From assembly GCA_031216915.1 (NCBI GenBank), contig CM062292.1, forward strand, positions 72,894,956-72,958,955: a DNA stretch of 64,000 bases, given 5' to 3'. The position numbers were made by a program, and so were the translations under genes. Of this stretch, positions 10,464-22,335 are shown piece by piece. The stretch comes from Pictodentalium vernedei (taxonomy: Eukaryota > Mollusca > Scaphopoda > Dentaliida > Dentaliidae). Under the pieces are notes generated by a model. It worked only from the letters and a program-made list of their open reading frames with translations. It was not told the origin of the DNA and searched no databases. How positions within the stretch are numbered: position 1 is the first letter of the stretch; every line of letters begins with the position of its first letter.

Positions 10464-13275
10464 GGATTGCCGGAAAGTTGCCGTCGAAGAGAAGCTCCTC
10501 CGAGAACGAAGCGACTCTGAGAGAGTTCTTAACCTTACTATCCACGCGTGTGGATGTAGCTAGGGCTGCGTCACGTCTAACCAACTCCAATCAGCCACTG
10601 AAGGGCGGAGTTATACGTGAACAAACTACTGCCCTCAAAAGAAATTACATTGAGAATAATATCCCGTAAATCTTTTCTTGAAGACGTAATGATAACGCCT
10701 CAGTAAGGCGGATTACGTATAATAAAGCGTCTAAGTTAAGTCTACTATACATAATGTCGTTCCCAACATTGAAATTGGAAAAGACATAAACGGCGAAAAA
10801 GAATATATGCAGTCTTTAATCACACCGTCTAGACGCATATGAACTCTCGGTATGCCCTGCTCTGCCAAAATAAACTATTTGTAAAAATGATAAAATGGCA
10901 GAAATGAGCAACGCGGACAAGAAACTAAACTATCATGCTTAGTAGCAGGCTTGTATATATATATATATATAGCGTCGAAAAATAAAACACATGTTGTAAT
11001 GACAATATTGGACTGCGTCGGTAAGTCAGGGACAATGTCCCTGTACCGATCGAAAAAACCGAGTCCAATGACGCTATAAGTCTCTTATCCAAGATCGCAG
11101 CAATGAAGTCCGAACAAATAATCACTGGAAGATAATGCCAGAAGATATGAAAGGCATCTTCCGATACTACTAAAGGGAAAACTCAAAATCTTTCGAATCC
11201 CTTTCGCCATCCTGTCGGACCCTATAAAGCGTTCGGTCGTCCGTAGCTGATGCAACCGCGGACCGCACCGACCCAGCGCCGTCGGATAATTCCTGATTCG
11301 ACCGAGAAACTGTCAATTGCTGGGATGCTGCGAAACAACTGTGCTAACTCGGATAGCACGTCCGTCACTGAGGCCTGAGGAGAAGCGGTCTTACGATGCA
11401 TTGCCGCTGGAAGCTCCGTGATCGTTACCCCGTGCATACTTCCAATATGCGAGCGAACGGAGTGTATAGGCCTCGTGTCCCTTGGCTACCGGATGGCGCG
11501 ACCTATTCGCCGTGGAATCACTGAATGCCGAAACTGATCGGATACTCGAGGTCACGTAGCCAATGTGCGGTCGTGTGCCCTGCTGTGAGGATGAGGAAGC
11601 ATTAAAGACAGTCTCTCGGACTGTCTATATAACGGAGCGTCCCGGGCAACGGACATATGCTCCGAATGTAAAATATCTGAACCACAACATGCGGTCCCTT
11701 ATGTTGTTGGGCGAGAGAGGAACCTCTCTCGCTCACAGCCCGGACGGACCTGGACAAGCCAGGAACCGGACTAACAGGCTTCCTCCGATCTGTCCTTAAT
11801 CTGCCGTCACTGGGTGAGTACTAAAGTAATTAAAGTGCTCGCATCACCCAAATCTCCTTCCTAGACCGCAACGGACGAACCCAGCAGCCGAACCATTCGA
11901 TGAATGTACGCTACACCGGGTGAGCTAGCGAATGTCACTCCGTAAGCGATAGACATATTCCATGAGCACTTATTGCCGCTAACTCTTCATTAACTATGAC
12001 GACAGAGGCACACTTTTGAAAGACATCTCCATAACTCTTCGAACAAGAAACCAGAAATGCTTGGATAGCAAGCATAAAATAATAATATATATAGCGTCGT
12101 TCAATAATTCGAAAGTTTGTGTGACATTATTGGACTATGTCGGAACTGAGGGACGATGTCCCTGAACCGAACCAAAAATTTCTAAGTCCACCGACGCTTG
12201 AAATCCTCCGAATCCCTTTCGGTATCCCGTCGGACCGGATGAAACTTTCGGACGTCCGTACCCGCTTCCGCGGAGCGTCCCGACCCAGCATCGTCGGATA
12301 AAATATATACAACAGATTCAGTTGATGCTGGGATGCTGCGATAAACTGTGCTATTAAGGAAAGCACGTCCGTTCCCGAGGCCTGTGCAGTAGCGGACTTA
12401 CGATGCATTGCCGCCGGAAGCTCCGTGTACGTTGACTCCCGCACACTTCCTATGCGAACGTCCGGAGTCTGCAGGCCTCGTGTCCCCGGCTACCGACCCA
12501 GCGCCGTCGGATAATTCTCGATCCGACACCGTTTCTGTCGGCTGCTGGGATGCTGCGATAAGCTGTGCTATGTGCACAAGAATGTCCGGCGTCGAGACCT
12601 GCGGAGGCGCAGTCTATCGCTGCTTCGCCGAGGGCAGCTCCGCATCAGATGGCTCCCGCATACTTTTCCTATGCGAACGTCCGGAGTCCATCGGTCTCGA
12701 ATCCCTGGCTGCCGGATGGTGTGACCTGGTCGCCGAAGAATCCTTGATCGGCGAAGCTGGTAATATATCGGCGGTCACGCAGCCAAGGTGCGGTCGTGTG
12801 CGCTGACGAGAAGAGGAAGCCTTAGCAGTCTCAGCGGACTGCCTATACAACGGAGCGTCCCGAGCGACGGACGTATGCTCCGCTAGCGACACATTTTGTA
12901 CCACAACATCTGGGGCCAGATGTTGTTGAACGAGAGAGGGGCCTCTCTCGCTTGCCGTCCGGATGGACCGGAACGAGCTATGAACCGGACTAAAAGGCTT
13001 CCTCCGTTCTCCCTCCGATCCGCCGTCACTGGGTGTGCATTAAGTTAATTTTATAGTGCTCGCATCACCCCAAAATTCCTTCTAGACCGCAACGGACGAA
13101 CCCGGCTGCCGAACCATTCGGTGAATGGACGCTACACCGGGCGAGCTAGCGGACGTCAAAGGCCGTCGAACCTACTAGGGTCCTCTTAGGCAATTGGCGT
13201 ATTACATGAGCACTTTTCCGCTAGCCCTTCATTAATTGTGACGACGGAGGCACACTGTTGGAAGACATCACAGAT
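10464..13275 (-). pseudogene. Scrambled, partly triplicated gag of DIRS element 1
   Basis: Segments equivalent to element 2 gag (38940-40500) appear in repeated order. The block starting TATAGCGTCG occurs near 10968 and 12089. The block GCTGGGATGCTGCGA occurs near 11320, 12330 and 12545. The block ending in the CTCTCTCGCT hairpin occurs near 11720 and 12940. The last copy (about 12495-13160) is roughly 95% identical to element 2 and still reads as protein over about 96 codons (12904 to 12614); the earlier copies are far more diverged. Confidence 0.75.
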
Positions 13276-14604
13276 ACATCACCCTAATCTTGATCGTCTG
13301 AAATAGAAATTGATAAAGTAGAGTGACCCTGCGGGGAAAGGACCGGAGTGTCCAAATCCCCAACAACATACCGTGACATACGCTTCCCATATTGTCATCG
13401 AAATCATACGATACAGAACAGGAGTTAATGCGAGTACACTGGCCACATATAGAATGATAATAAAGTCAGAGGAAGACTTCCTCTTAAAACAATTGATCAA
13501 TATCCTTTCAATGTGAAAAGAAAACAAGTCCTGGTACTCGCACTAACCCCTGGCAATCAAAATACATAATAATAATATGATCCATTAATATAGAAAAAAT
13601 AATTGAAATCAAAATATTTTGAAAAAATATTTTTTCAGAACAGCCCAAGTTTCTGAAAAGTAACGTTGAGCCCCAATGGATCCCAAGCCTAAGTGTGGAC
13701 AAAAATTTTTAAAATATTTTAAACAATTTATTCAACACTTACGAACAATAATAATGTATCTAGTTATGATTAAAATAACATAAAGATATTATTATTTAGA
13801 AATCCCCCCCTCACACAGAGGGCTGTTGTAAATGTAAACAATGAGTGTAAAAACACTAAAATAAGACTCCAGGCACCCAGGCCCGAAATCAGTTACCAAA
13901 AATACACTATCTGATGCAAAACAGAGACTTCCAGGGAAGAAACTGCAGAACATCAGATGGTAGATGCAGAACACAACGCCTAACCACCCGTAGGTGAAGA
14001 CGTAAACATGGGGAAAGAACAGAATTCATTCTGTTATTCAGCTAAAACTCCCAAGAAATTTTAGTAATAATAATTACAGAAACTATGCCAAAAGCATGGG
14101 AGAATAGCAAGGGGGAACTTAAAGGACAGGGAGAGAGGAAAACACTTAAAAAACAGTGTAACTAAATAATCAGAATGACAACAAAATGGCTGCTGCCTTG
14201 AAAATAGGTAACTTAACATAATTTCATTAAAAAATTTTAAGTTACAGCCCTGATAATATTCTGTCACACATTCTTTTCCTCTCCTCCTTCTCTATCCTCC
14301 TTAGAATCACCATTTCACTAATATTTATGTGTCTGGCATCATTTAAACTGAGATTTAAAAGCACAAAGATCAGTCAGATGTTAACTGATGAAGGGCCAAA
14401 CTTAGAATGATAAATGGCGCCAATTTCGGAACGTCCCTGACACTGCGCATGCGCAGTAGGGGCGAAGTGTGGAGGGCCTTTCAGGACATGTTTTCTTTAG
14501 TTTTAGATGCAAATTTTGGGGATTGGGGGGCAAAATTTGTGTTTGGCCCTATATTTTAAGAGTTAGCACCAGCTATGTCTGGGTCATTGGTACAGTATAA
14601 AAAT

Positions 14605-15727
14605 ATCAATAGCTCCCATCTTTGTCACCCTCCATAAGCATACGAAGTTTCAAAACAACCTGATAATGAATGTGCCCTCTGAGGCACGCCAAAGGAAGAT
14701 GTTAATGCACAAATGCACTAAGTAGAAGGTCATTGCTTTGTGACAATGGTTATTTTTTGGGGTTTTTTGTGGAAATTCATAAATATACCCTGCAGGAGAG
14801 TGCAAAAGGGATAATTTGATACACAAATGCAGTAAGTTCAAAGGCTGGTGATAACGACAATAATTTTTTATGGAAATGCAAAAGGCAATAGCTCACATCT
14901 AGTGGTCACCCCAAACACACATACCAAGTTTCAAAGTGATCCGATCATAAATGTGCCCTGAAGGGTGTGTTAAAGGGAAATATTGAGGTCTGACTAAACT
15001 AAGTTCAAAGGTCAGCGGCAACATTTTTTGCCAGAAATGGAAGAAAATCAACAGCTCCCATATAGATGTCACCCCACACAAGCACACCAAGTTTGCAAGC
15101 GATCCAATCTTAAGTGTGCCCTGCAGGGTGTGTCAAATGGAAATATTGATGCTTAACTGCACTAAGTTTTTACTAAGTTCATCGAAGGTCATTGCCAGTG
15201 GAGACATTTTTTGACGGAAATCGAAAAAAATCAATAGCTCCCATCTAGAGGTAACCCCAAATAAGCATACAAAGTTTCAAACCGATTTGATCATAAATGT
15301 GCCCTGCAGGGCATGCCAAAGGAATATATTGATGCCTGACTAAACTAAGTTCAAAGATAATTTTTTGACAGACGGAATTGGAAGAAAATCGATAGCTCCC
15401 ATCTAGAGGTCACCCCAAACAAGCTTGCCAGGTTTCAAAGCAATCCGAACATAAATGTGCCCTGTAGAGTGTGCCAAAAGGAAATATTGAGGTCTGACTA
15501 AACTAAGTTCTAAGAACGTTGGCCGCGGCAACATTTTTCAATGGAAATGGAAGAAAATCGATAGCTCCCATCTAGAGGTCTCCCCAAACAAGCATACCAG
15601 GTTTCAAAGCAATCCGATCATAAATGTACCCTGTAGGGTGTGCCAAAGGGAAATATTGAGGTCTGACTAAACGAAGTTCTAAGAACGTTGGCCGTGGCAA
15701 CATTTTTTGACGGAAATGGAAGAAAAT
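14605..15727 (+). repeat. Tandem units of the Helentron-like element, about 160-177 bp
   Basis: Diverged repeats resume after DIRS element 1 with ATCAATAGCTCCCATC. Each unit has CCAAGTTTCAAA, AAATGTGCCCTG and GGAAATATTGA. The array is interrupted at 15727/15728 and continues from about 16731 to 17820, where the units are much more alike. Confidence 0.75.
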
Positions 15728-16730
15728 GCCGCTCAGGATCACAGATCCAATGTCGAGTTGTGACCTTGACCTGGCGAGTCCAAGGTCAATAGGGTTCTTC
15801 CTCGCACCAAGGCCAACACACCTATGAAGTTTCATGACTCTAGATTGAACCACTATCAAGTTCTCATCCGGAAACCAATTGTTGCGATATACTATGTTCA
15901 AGGTCATTGTGACCTTGACCTTTGACCTGGTGAGTCCAACATCAATAGGGTTCTTCCTCGCACCAAGGCCAACACGCCTGTAAAGTTTCATGGCTCTAGG
16001 TTGAACCACTATCAAGTTATCATCCGGAAACCAATTGTTGCGATATACTATGTTCAAGGTCACTGTGACCTTGACCTTTGACCTGGTGAGTCCAACATCA
16101 ATAGGGTTCTTCCTCGCACCAAGGCCAACATACCTATGAAGTTTCATGACTCTAGGTTGAACCACTATCAAGTTATCATCCGGAAACCAATTGTTGCGAT
16201 ATACTATGTTCAAGGTCACTGTGACCTTGACCTTTGACCTGGTGAGTCCAAGATCAATAGGGTTCTTCCACGCACCAAGGCCAACACACCTATGAAGTTT
16301 CATGACTCTAGGTTGAACCACTATCAAGTTATCATCCGGAAACCAATTGTTGCGATATACTATGTTAAAGGTCACTGTGACCTTGACCTTTGACGTAGCG
16401 AGTCCAAAATCAATAGGGTTCTTCCCCTCACCAAGGCCAATCTACCTATGAAGTTTCATGAATGTGAGTTGAACCATTATCAAGTTATCATCCGGAAACC
16501 AATTGTTTAAGATTTACTATGTTCAAGGTCACTGTGACCTTGACCTTCGACGTAGCATGTCCAAAATCAATAGGGTTCTTCCTCCCACCAAGACCAACCT
16601 ACGTATGAAGTTTATTGAATGTGAGTTGAACCACTATCAAGTTATCATCCGGAAACCAATTGTTTACGCCCGCCCGCCCGCCATTCACCAAACTATAAGT
16701 CGAGTTTGACTTCGTCACAACTCGACTAAA
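15728..16730 (+). mobile_element. Pearl/HINE-like element with a 156-bp satellite core
   Basis: Begins GCCGCTCAGGATCACAGATC, then TGTCGAGTTGTGAC (from 15751). It ends with a hairpin whose right arm GTCACAACTCGAC (16714-16726) is the inverse of that motif, followed by AAAA. Order: 5' segment, about six 156-bp units, a CGCC microsatellite (16666-16682), 3' hairpin. This matches pearl/BIV160-type bivalve elements, now grouped with Helentrons. It sits inside a unit of the surrounding array; removing it restores GAAGAAAATCGATAGC. Confidence 0.75.
15763..16663 (+). repeat. 156-bp satellite array with nuclear-receptor-like half-sites
   Basis: AGGGTTCTTCC starts at 15791, 15947, 16103, 16259, 16415 and 16572: a period of 156, once 157. 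Because 156 is 52 codons, the minus strand stays open for 267 codons, which is a by-product and not a gene. Each unit boundary carries AGGTCACTGTGACC, then TTGACCTTTGACC (at 15901, 16057, 16213, 16369 and 16526); the last two copies vary at the final half-site. Confidence 0.9.
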
Positions 16731-18045
16731 AATCGATAGCTCCCATCTGGAGGTCCCCCAAACAAGCATGCCAGGTTTCAAAGCAATTCGATCATAAATG
16801 TGCCCTGTAAGGTGTGCCAAAGGGAAATATTGAGGTCTTCTGACTAAACTAAGTTCTAAGAACGTTGGCTGCGGCAACATTTTTTGACGGAAATGGAAAA
16901 AAATCGAGAGCTACCATCTAGAGGTCACCCCAAACAAGCATGCCAGGTTTCAAAGCAATCCGAACATAAATGTGCCCTGTAGGGTGTGCCAAAGGGAAAT
17001 ATTGAGGTCTGACTAAACTAAGTTCTAAGAACGTTGGCCGCGGCAACATTTTTCAATGGAAATGGAAGAAAATCGATAGCTCCCATCTAGAGGTCACCCC
17101 AAACAAGCATACCAGGTTTCAAAGCAATCCGATCATAAATGTGCCCTGTAGGGTGTGCCAAAGGGAAATATTGAGGTCTGACTAAACGAAGTTCTAAGAA
17201 CGTTGGCCGTGGCAACATTTTTTGACGGAAATGGAAGAAAATCGATAGCTCCCATCTAGAGGTCCCCCAAACAAGCATGCCAGGTTTCAAAGCAATTCGA
17301 TCATAAATGTGCCCTGTAGGGTGTGCCAAAGGGAAATATTGAGGTCTTCTGACTAAACTAAGTTCTAAGAACATTGGCCGCGGCAACATTTTTTGACGGA
17401 AATGGAAAAAAATTGATAGCTCCCATCTAGAGATCACGCCAAACAAGCATGCCAGGTTTCAAAGCAATCCGATCATAAATGTGCCCTGCAGGGTGTGCCA
17501 AAGGGAAATATTGAGGTCTTCTGACTAAACTAAGTTCTAAGAACGTTGTTGGCCGTGGCAACATTTTTTGACGGAAATGGAAAAAAATCGATAGCTCCCA
17601 TCTAGAGGTCACCCCCAAACAAGCATACCAGGTTTCAAAGCAATCCAATCATAAATGTGCCCTGTAGAGTGTGCCAAAGGGAAATATTGTGGTCTGACTA
17701 AACTAAGCTCTAAGAATGTTGGCTGCGGGAACATTTTTTGACGGAAATTGAAGAAAATCGATAGCTCCCATCTAGAGGCCACCCCAAACAAGCATACCAA
17801 GTTTTAAAGCGATCTGATCGTACGCTGACGGATGAGAAGTGATGGCAATAGCTCAGCTTGACTTTGTCAAGTTGAGCTAAAAATCAATTAATCCTGCCTA
17901 GTCATTCAAAATTTATTGGATGCAAACAAAGTTATACAGACGGATGGATGTGTGCACACACACATACACAGAGGGATAATCTGAATACAAGACTCTTGCG
18001 TTTCAAATAAAAGTACAGGTGGGAATAAAAGTATGGGTGGAACCA

Positions 18046-18190
18046 GACATGTTAACTCTCCCGGAATGCCTGGGAAAATCCCGAAATGCCTGGGAAAATC
18101 CCGAAATTTCAGTGTAGTTCCCGGACACCCGGACGGGAATCAGTTTTGGACCAAAAATCCCCGAAAACAAGTCGAATATTTTTTTAACCG
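18046..18190 (+). mobile_element. Solo end of the CAGACATGTTAAC hAT-like family
   Basis: CAGACATGTTAACTCTCCCG followed by AATGCCTGGGAAAATCCCG, which is tandemly doubled, then TTTTGGACCAAAAATC. It matches the right terminus of 4109-5651 in inverse. No partner end was found within 2 kb, so it is truncated. Confidence 0.6.
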
Positions 18191-19178
18191 TTGTAACTCA
18201 TGTAAAATGTTCAGAGTCAAATCACATGCATTTCAAACTCTGGTAAAAACTCACAAAGCAGTAAAATAAGGATTTCAGTTAAATTTATTTAAGGAAAGGG
18301 TATTTTATGATATATATTTCAGCTGCATTCATGTTTATTTCTGTATTTTTCTTCACAATCGGAGATTCATGATCAATGTGCGAGCATCGAAGTGAAAATA
18401 AGTGACTTACTTTAAAAAAAATTAAAAATCCACCTTCATTTAAATGCAGTTTTTTGGTAAATAAAATATATGAAAAGGGATTAAATAATATACATTTATT
18501 TGTTCATAGAATGGCTTTAATTCTCGCGCCTTTTCCAAACACAATCAAAATGTAAACAACACCTTGACCTCAACTATTATACAGTTTAAAAATAGGTTAA
18601 AGTCACTTAGGATGTTGAAAAATTATGACTTCAGATTTATACACAATGGACTTATTTTCTAACAATACATGTATGCCGTTGTGCGGACAACAGAGCTGTT
18701 AACTGTTGTTGGCTGTCTGTACCCAGAAAATTTCAGGAATTAAAAAAACCTAAATCCTTCTTCACTGATGAAAAGAAAAGTTTTGTTTTGGGCACAAACG
18801 TCCGCACGTGCATGAAGGATTTTGATAAAAATACTTTCCAAGTACAAATCTTCTTGAAGTAACTGAACATTAGGACATCTTTTCCTGTTAACATTTCCAG
18901 ATTTTGGAAATTATTATCTGAGCAGACTTTGACAAGGCAAACCACAGGTGGTGTGCTTGGGGTGGCGGTCAAATCAACAATTATTTTATGATGTTTTAAC
19001 AGCATAAATGCATCAGCATAATTGACAACTAGATCTGGATATAAGCTGGTATTAATGGTGGTCTATGAGCTGATAATCTGCAAGTTTTATCTTATGTTTT
19101 GTCCTCGCGCGGACTTTTCCCTGAAATCCATCCCATTTCCCTGAAAATCACCCTCAGTATGTATGTTTATTAGGAACA

Positions 19179-19232
19179 CAAGAGTATACCCCCTAAATAT
19201 GTTATAAAACAAATTTAGGGGGTATACTCTTG
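19179..19232. repeat. Perfect hairpin, 20-bp arms
   Basis: CAAGAGTATACCCCCTAAAT and its exact reverse complement, separated by a 14-bp AT-rich loop. Stand-alone foldback between repeat arrays. Confidence 0.75.
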
Positions 19233-19259
19233 GGTTCGTAAACAACAGTATCCAAAGAG

Positions 19260-19511
19260 TTAACCCTTTATCCAACGTAACGGCCAAAACCCTTCAGCGC
19301 TATTCTCAAAAATCGCCAATTAATTTTCAAAATATTTTCATTTTTTGTCTCAAAAACATAGGTTATGACCCCTCGTTGGAACGAGCTCGTCGAGCTCGTT
19401 CCAACGAGGGGTCATAACCTATGTTTTTGAGACAAAAAATGACAAAAATTAGTTATTCAAGAATTTTTTTTTGCAAGTGTCGTCTGCTTTTCATGTTAGG
19501 TAAAGGGTTAA
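19260..19511 (+). mobile_element. piggyBac-like hairpin MITE (core type B)
   Basis: TTAA-CCCTTTATCCAACGTAAC on the left and CATGTTAGGTAAAGGG-TTAA on the right. The central stem TTTTTGTCTCAAAAACATAG, then GGTTATGACCCCTCGTTGG and AACGAGCTCG, is mirrored. Only GACCCCTCGTTGGAACGAGCTCG-like sequence is shared with type A; the rest of the stem is different but equally self-complementary. Confidence 0.8.
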
Positions 19512-19599
19512 TGGATATTACCTGAATCTGAGAGCAAAAGAGAAAGCATTACAAAGTTTGCAATACAATGGAGAGAAACCCAGTCAAACAAATAAAGTG

Positions 19600-20900
19600 G
19601 TTAAAATTACAGTGAAAATAGATTAGTATACAAACCATTTTTGTTTGGTGTATGTTATGACAGGCAAACAGACTATGACCGTGAAGTTATAATCTTGGGT
19701 CAAGATCAAGAAACACCCTTGAGTCATGAGCAAGCATTTGTGTAAAGTAGGAACAACATCTGCCCTTTATCCCTTTACCTAACATGAAAAGCAGACGACA
19801 CTTGCAAAAATAATCCTTGAATAACTAATTTTTTTCATTTTTTGTCTCAAAAACATAGGTTATGACCCCTCGTTGGAACGAGCTCGTTCCAACGAGGGGT
19901 CATAACCTAAGTTTTTGAGACAAAAAATGAAAAAATAATGAAAATTAATTGCCGATTTTTGAGAATAGCGCTGGCCGGTTTTGGCCGTTACGTTAGGTAA
20001 AGGGTTATATCATTTTTCATGAAGAGGACAAAGTTAGAATGAAGGATAGCCTGTGACCCTGACCATGGTGTTATAGCCTTGTCATGAGCAACCATCAGGT
20101 GAAGTATGAACAAGATCTATCCACTGAATTAATTTTTATGAACCAAAGTATGAACACATGAATGGTCTCTTATCTTAATCTTGGATCAAGGGCATGACAT
20201 ACCTATGAGTATGATGTAATCACTGTGTGAAGTATGAACAAGATCATTCCACTGAATCAATTTTCATGGGTCAGACCAGGTCAGAACACATGAGCAGTCG
20301 GTGACCTTGACTTTGGAGCTACGACCTTAGGTTAAGGTCAAAACAAACTCTTCACCCATAAACAATCATTGTGTGAAGTATGAACAAAATTGGTCCATTG
20401 AATAATTTTTTATGGACTGGGCAAAGTTGGAATGAACACATGACCTGTATGTGACATTCATGCTATAACCTTGAGGTCCCAACATACTGCTGAACCACAA
20501 GCATTCATTGTGTCAAATATGAACAAGAGCAGTCCATTGTATAAATTGTTATGGACCGGACAAGAATGGACAAAGGTACATACAATGGTCTGTGACCTTG
20601 ACCTTTGAGCCATGACGTTGAGCACACCCTTGAGTCATAAGCAATCATTGCGTAAATATCAACAAGATTAGTCAATTGAATATTTTTTTATGAACAGGAC
20701 AAATCTAGAATGGACAAACAAACATATGAATGCTCTGTGACCTCAACCTTGTAGCGTTGATCTTGGTTCAATGTCGTAACACACCTCTGAGTCATAAACA
20801 ATAGCTGAATGAGTATTAACAAGATTTTTCCATTGAATAATTTTTAATGGATTCGGTAAAGTTTGAAATAGACAATCTGGTAGACAACTTGGTTGCTGCG
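19600..20900 (+). repeat. Tandem array of about 140-bp diverged units
   Basis: Phrases of the type GTGACCTTGACC..., CATAAACAATCATTGTGTGA and AGTATGAACAAGATC, then TTTTTATGGAC, recur near 19720, 20080, 20215, 20360, 20495, 20635 and 20790. A type B hairpin MITE (19768-20008) sits inside the array. Confidence 0.7.
19768..20008 (-). mobile_element. piggyBac-like hairpin MITE (core type B), inverted copy
   Basis: Flanks TTAT on both sides, one base off TTAA. Ends CCCTTTACCTAACATG and ACGTTAGGTAAAGGG. The 50-bp centre from GGTTATGACCCC to GGGGTCATAACC is a perfect palindrome around GAACGAGCTCGTTC. The outer arms match those of 19260-19511 in reverse order. Confidence 0.8.
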
Positions 20901-21299
20901 TTCTCCACAAAAATTTTAAGGAAGCATAAAAAATAGGAAACGTATTTTTTGCTGGACAGATTTAATTGATACGTTAAATAAGATTTAATTGATACGTTAA
21001 ATAAAGAGTTAACTTCAATTTGGGTGGTATACCATATATACTGTATGGTATTGTAATCATGGCAATACTGATTTTATAGGTACTGAGGAAAACTCACAAT
21101 ACTAAAATTTCATTAATGAAAATTATTGAACCTTTATCTAACAAGAGAAAGGTTCGTACAGTCAAACTTCATTGAAATTCCTTGACTTTTCCAGTATATT
21201 TCCAGTATCCATTGAGAATTTTTCAGTACCGTATTCAAAGTTCTTCTCTAAACAACTACTTAAACTTGTGATAAACAAGACTAACAGTGATCGCAAAGC

Positions 21300-22335
21300 C
21301 ACGGATGCCCCCGAACTATGACCTTGAGCTGTGACCTTGACCTCCATCAAACAAACAAAAATTTGTGTGCGACACATCATCTCCCCATAAACAATATGTA
21401 TGCCAAGTTTCAACAAAATCCAACGAAGCATCTCAAGATTTATGGAGCGGACACTAAAATCTTCTTGATGGACAGACAGATGGACAAACGAAATGACAAA
21501 CACTATATGCCCCCCAAAAATGTTTATTTTGGGGGGGAGGGGCATAAAAAGACATATAACATATTTCAGAAGATGCAGAACTAGTGAACAGGTCTTCAAA
21601 ATTCACTGAGAAATGGAAGCCACCTGTGCAACAATTAGTACCAAGCATTATCTATGCCAAATAACTTTAATTATCATATTGGCATGAGTTTGTTTGGAGT
21701 GGGAAATTTGTGTAGGGGTAGGAAAAATTGCAATTGAAGTATATTTTCAGGATTTACCAATTTGCGATAATTTCTCCAGTATTTTTCCAGGACAGGAAAA
21801 TGCAAAACCATTTTTTCAGTATTTTTCAGAAAACCACATAGTGGGCAATCATACGCCTGTTATATATCAACCGGTGGGAGGCTCTGGACGTTTGATGCAC
21901 CTCCATGTGTTGACCTCTACCTGTGATCTTGACTTTGGTGGACGAGTCCTGAATTTTGTATGTGACTCACCACCCAGTGGTGGTACATATGTTGTGTAAG
22001 TTTCATTGTGATAACTCTTTCCATTAAAGTTATTCCCTGGACAGCTGCCCCAGACACAAAAAGCATGCTGATTCCATCTGTTGACATCTATAAGTGACCT
22101 TGTCCTTGATGGGTCATTGTGTATTTTTAATGTGACACACCATCTAGTAGTGGTACTCATGTTGTGTTAGTTTCATTGCAATATCTCCTTCCTAAAAAGT
22201 TGATGTGCATGGTAGTTCATATGTTGTCATCTATATTTCTGACCTTGACCTTGGTGGGTCAGTCATGAATTTTGTTTGTGACATTATCTCTTGTCAGTTG
22301 TTGATTTTTCTAAATGGTATAGTGTTACGGTGTGT
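21300..22335. repeat. Dispersed mollusc-type repeats with GTGACCTTGACC units
   Basis: 21300-21560 has TGACCTTGACCTCC, ATGCCAAGTTTCAACAAAAT, GATGGACAGACAGATGGACA and a hairpin CCCCCCAAAAATG / TTTTGGGGGG. 21880-22335 has about 2.5 units of about 170 bp (GTGACACACCA, GTTGTGTTAGTTTCATTG, GACCTTGACCTTGGTGGG). No ORF of note. Confidence 0.55.

Larger units (their letters stand above)
7590..14604 (-). mobile_element. DIRS element 1, non-autonomous and mosaic
   Basis: About 7.0 kb, same orientation and end structure as element 2. It starts GTTAAAAAATT and ends AGTATAAAAAT; flanks GAAAAGAAA and ATCAATAGC join to restore a Helentron repeat unit without any target duplication. The inverted terminal repeats (about 7618-7817 and 14404-14604) are identical apart from one A in a CCCAA(A)TCC run. 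The coding interior is broken: the RT core is missing, the recombinase and RNase H frames are riddled with changes, and gag segments are triplicated. Fresh ends with a dead interior suggest mobilisation in trans by a relative of element 2. Confidence 0.88.
7211..17882 (+). mobile_element. Helentron/HINE-like tandem-repeat element carrying two nested insertions
   Basis: Near the left end AGCTCAACTTGACAAA (7226-7241) is the exact reverse complement of the right arm of the hairpin at 17850-17878, AGCTCAGCTTGAC...GTTGAGCT, which is followed by AAAAA. An inverted motif near the 5' end matching a 3' hairpin is the layout described for Helentron-derived elements. Between the ends are diverged direct repeats of about 160-177 bp, each with ATAGCTCCCATCTAGAGGTC, CATAAATGTGCCCTG and ACGGAAATGGAAGAAAAT. 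DIRS element 1 and the element at 15728-16730 interrupt it. No helicase or Rep ORF. Confidence 0.65.

Noticed and set aside
10950..10970. TA dinucleotide run in DIRS element 1
   Set aside because: Short (about 18 bp) simple repeat, and the matching place in element 2 lacks it; no sign of function.
15572..16375. 267-codon open frame on the minus strand
   Set aside because: It repeats every 52 codons because the satellite unit is 156 bp. The open frame is a by-product of the array, with no domain and with the same text outside the frame.
15763..16663. Regular direct repeats resembling a CRISPR array
   Set aside because: The whole 156-bp unit repeats, with no unique spacers, and the context is a spliced eukaryotic gene.
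16599..17800. Several minus-strand frames with FHFRQKMLPRPTFLELSLVR
   Set aside because: The same sentence recurs with the tandem unit of the Helentron-like element; not a gene family.
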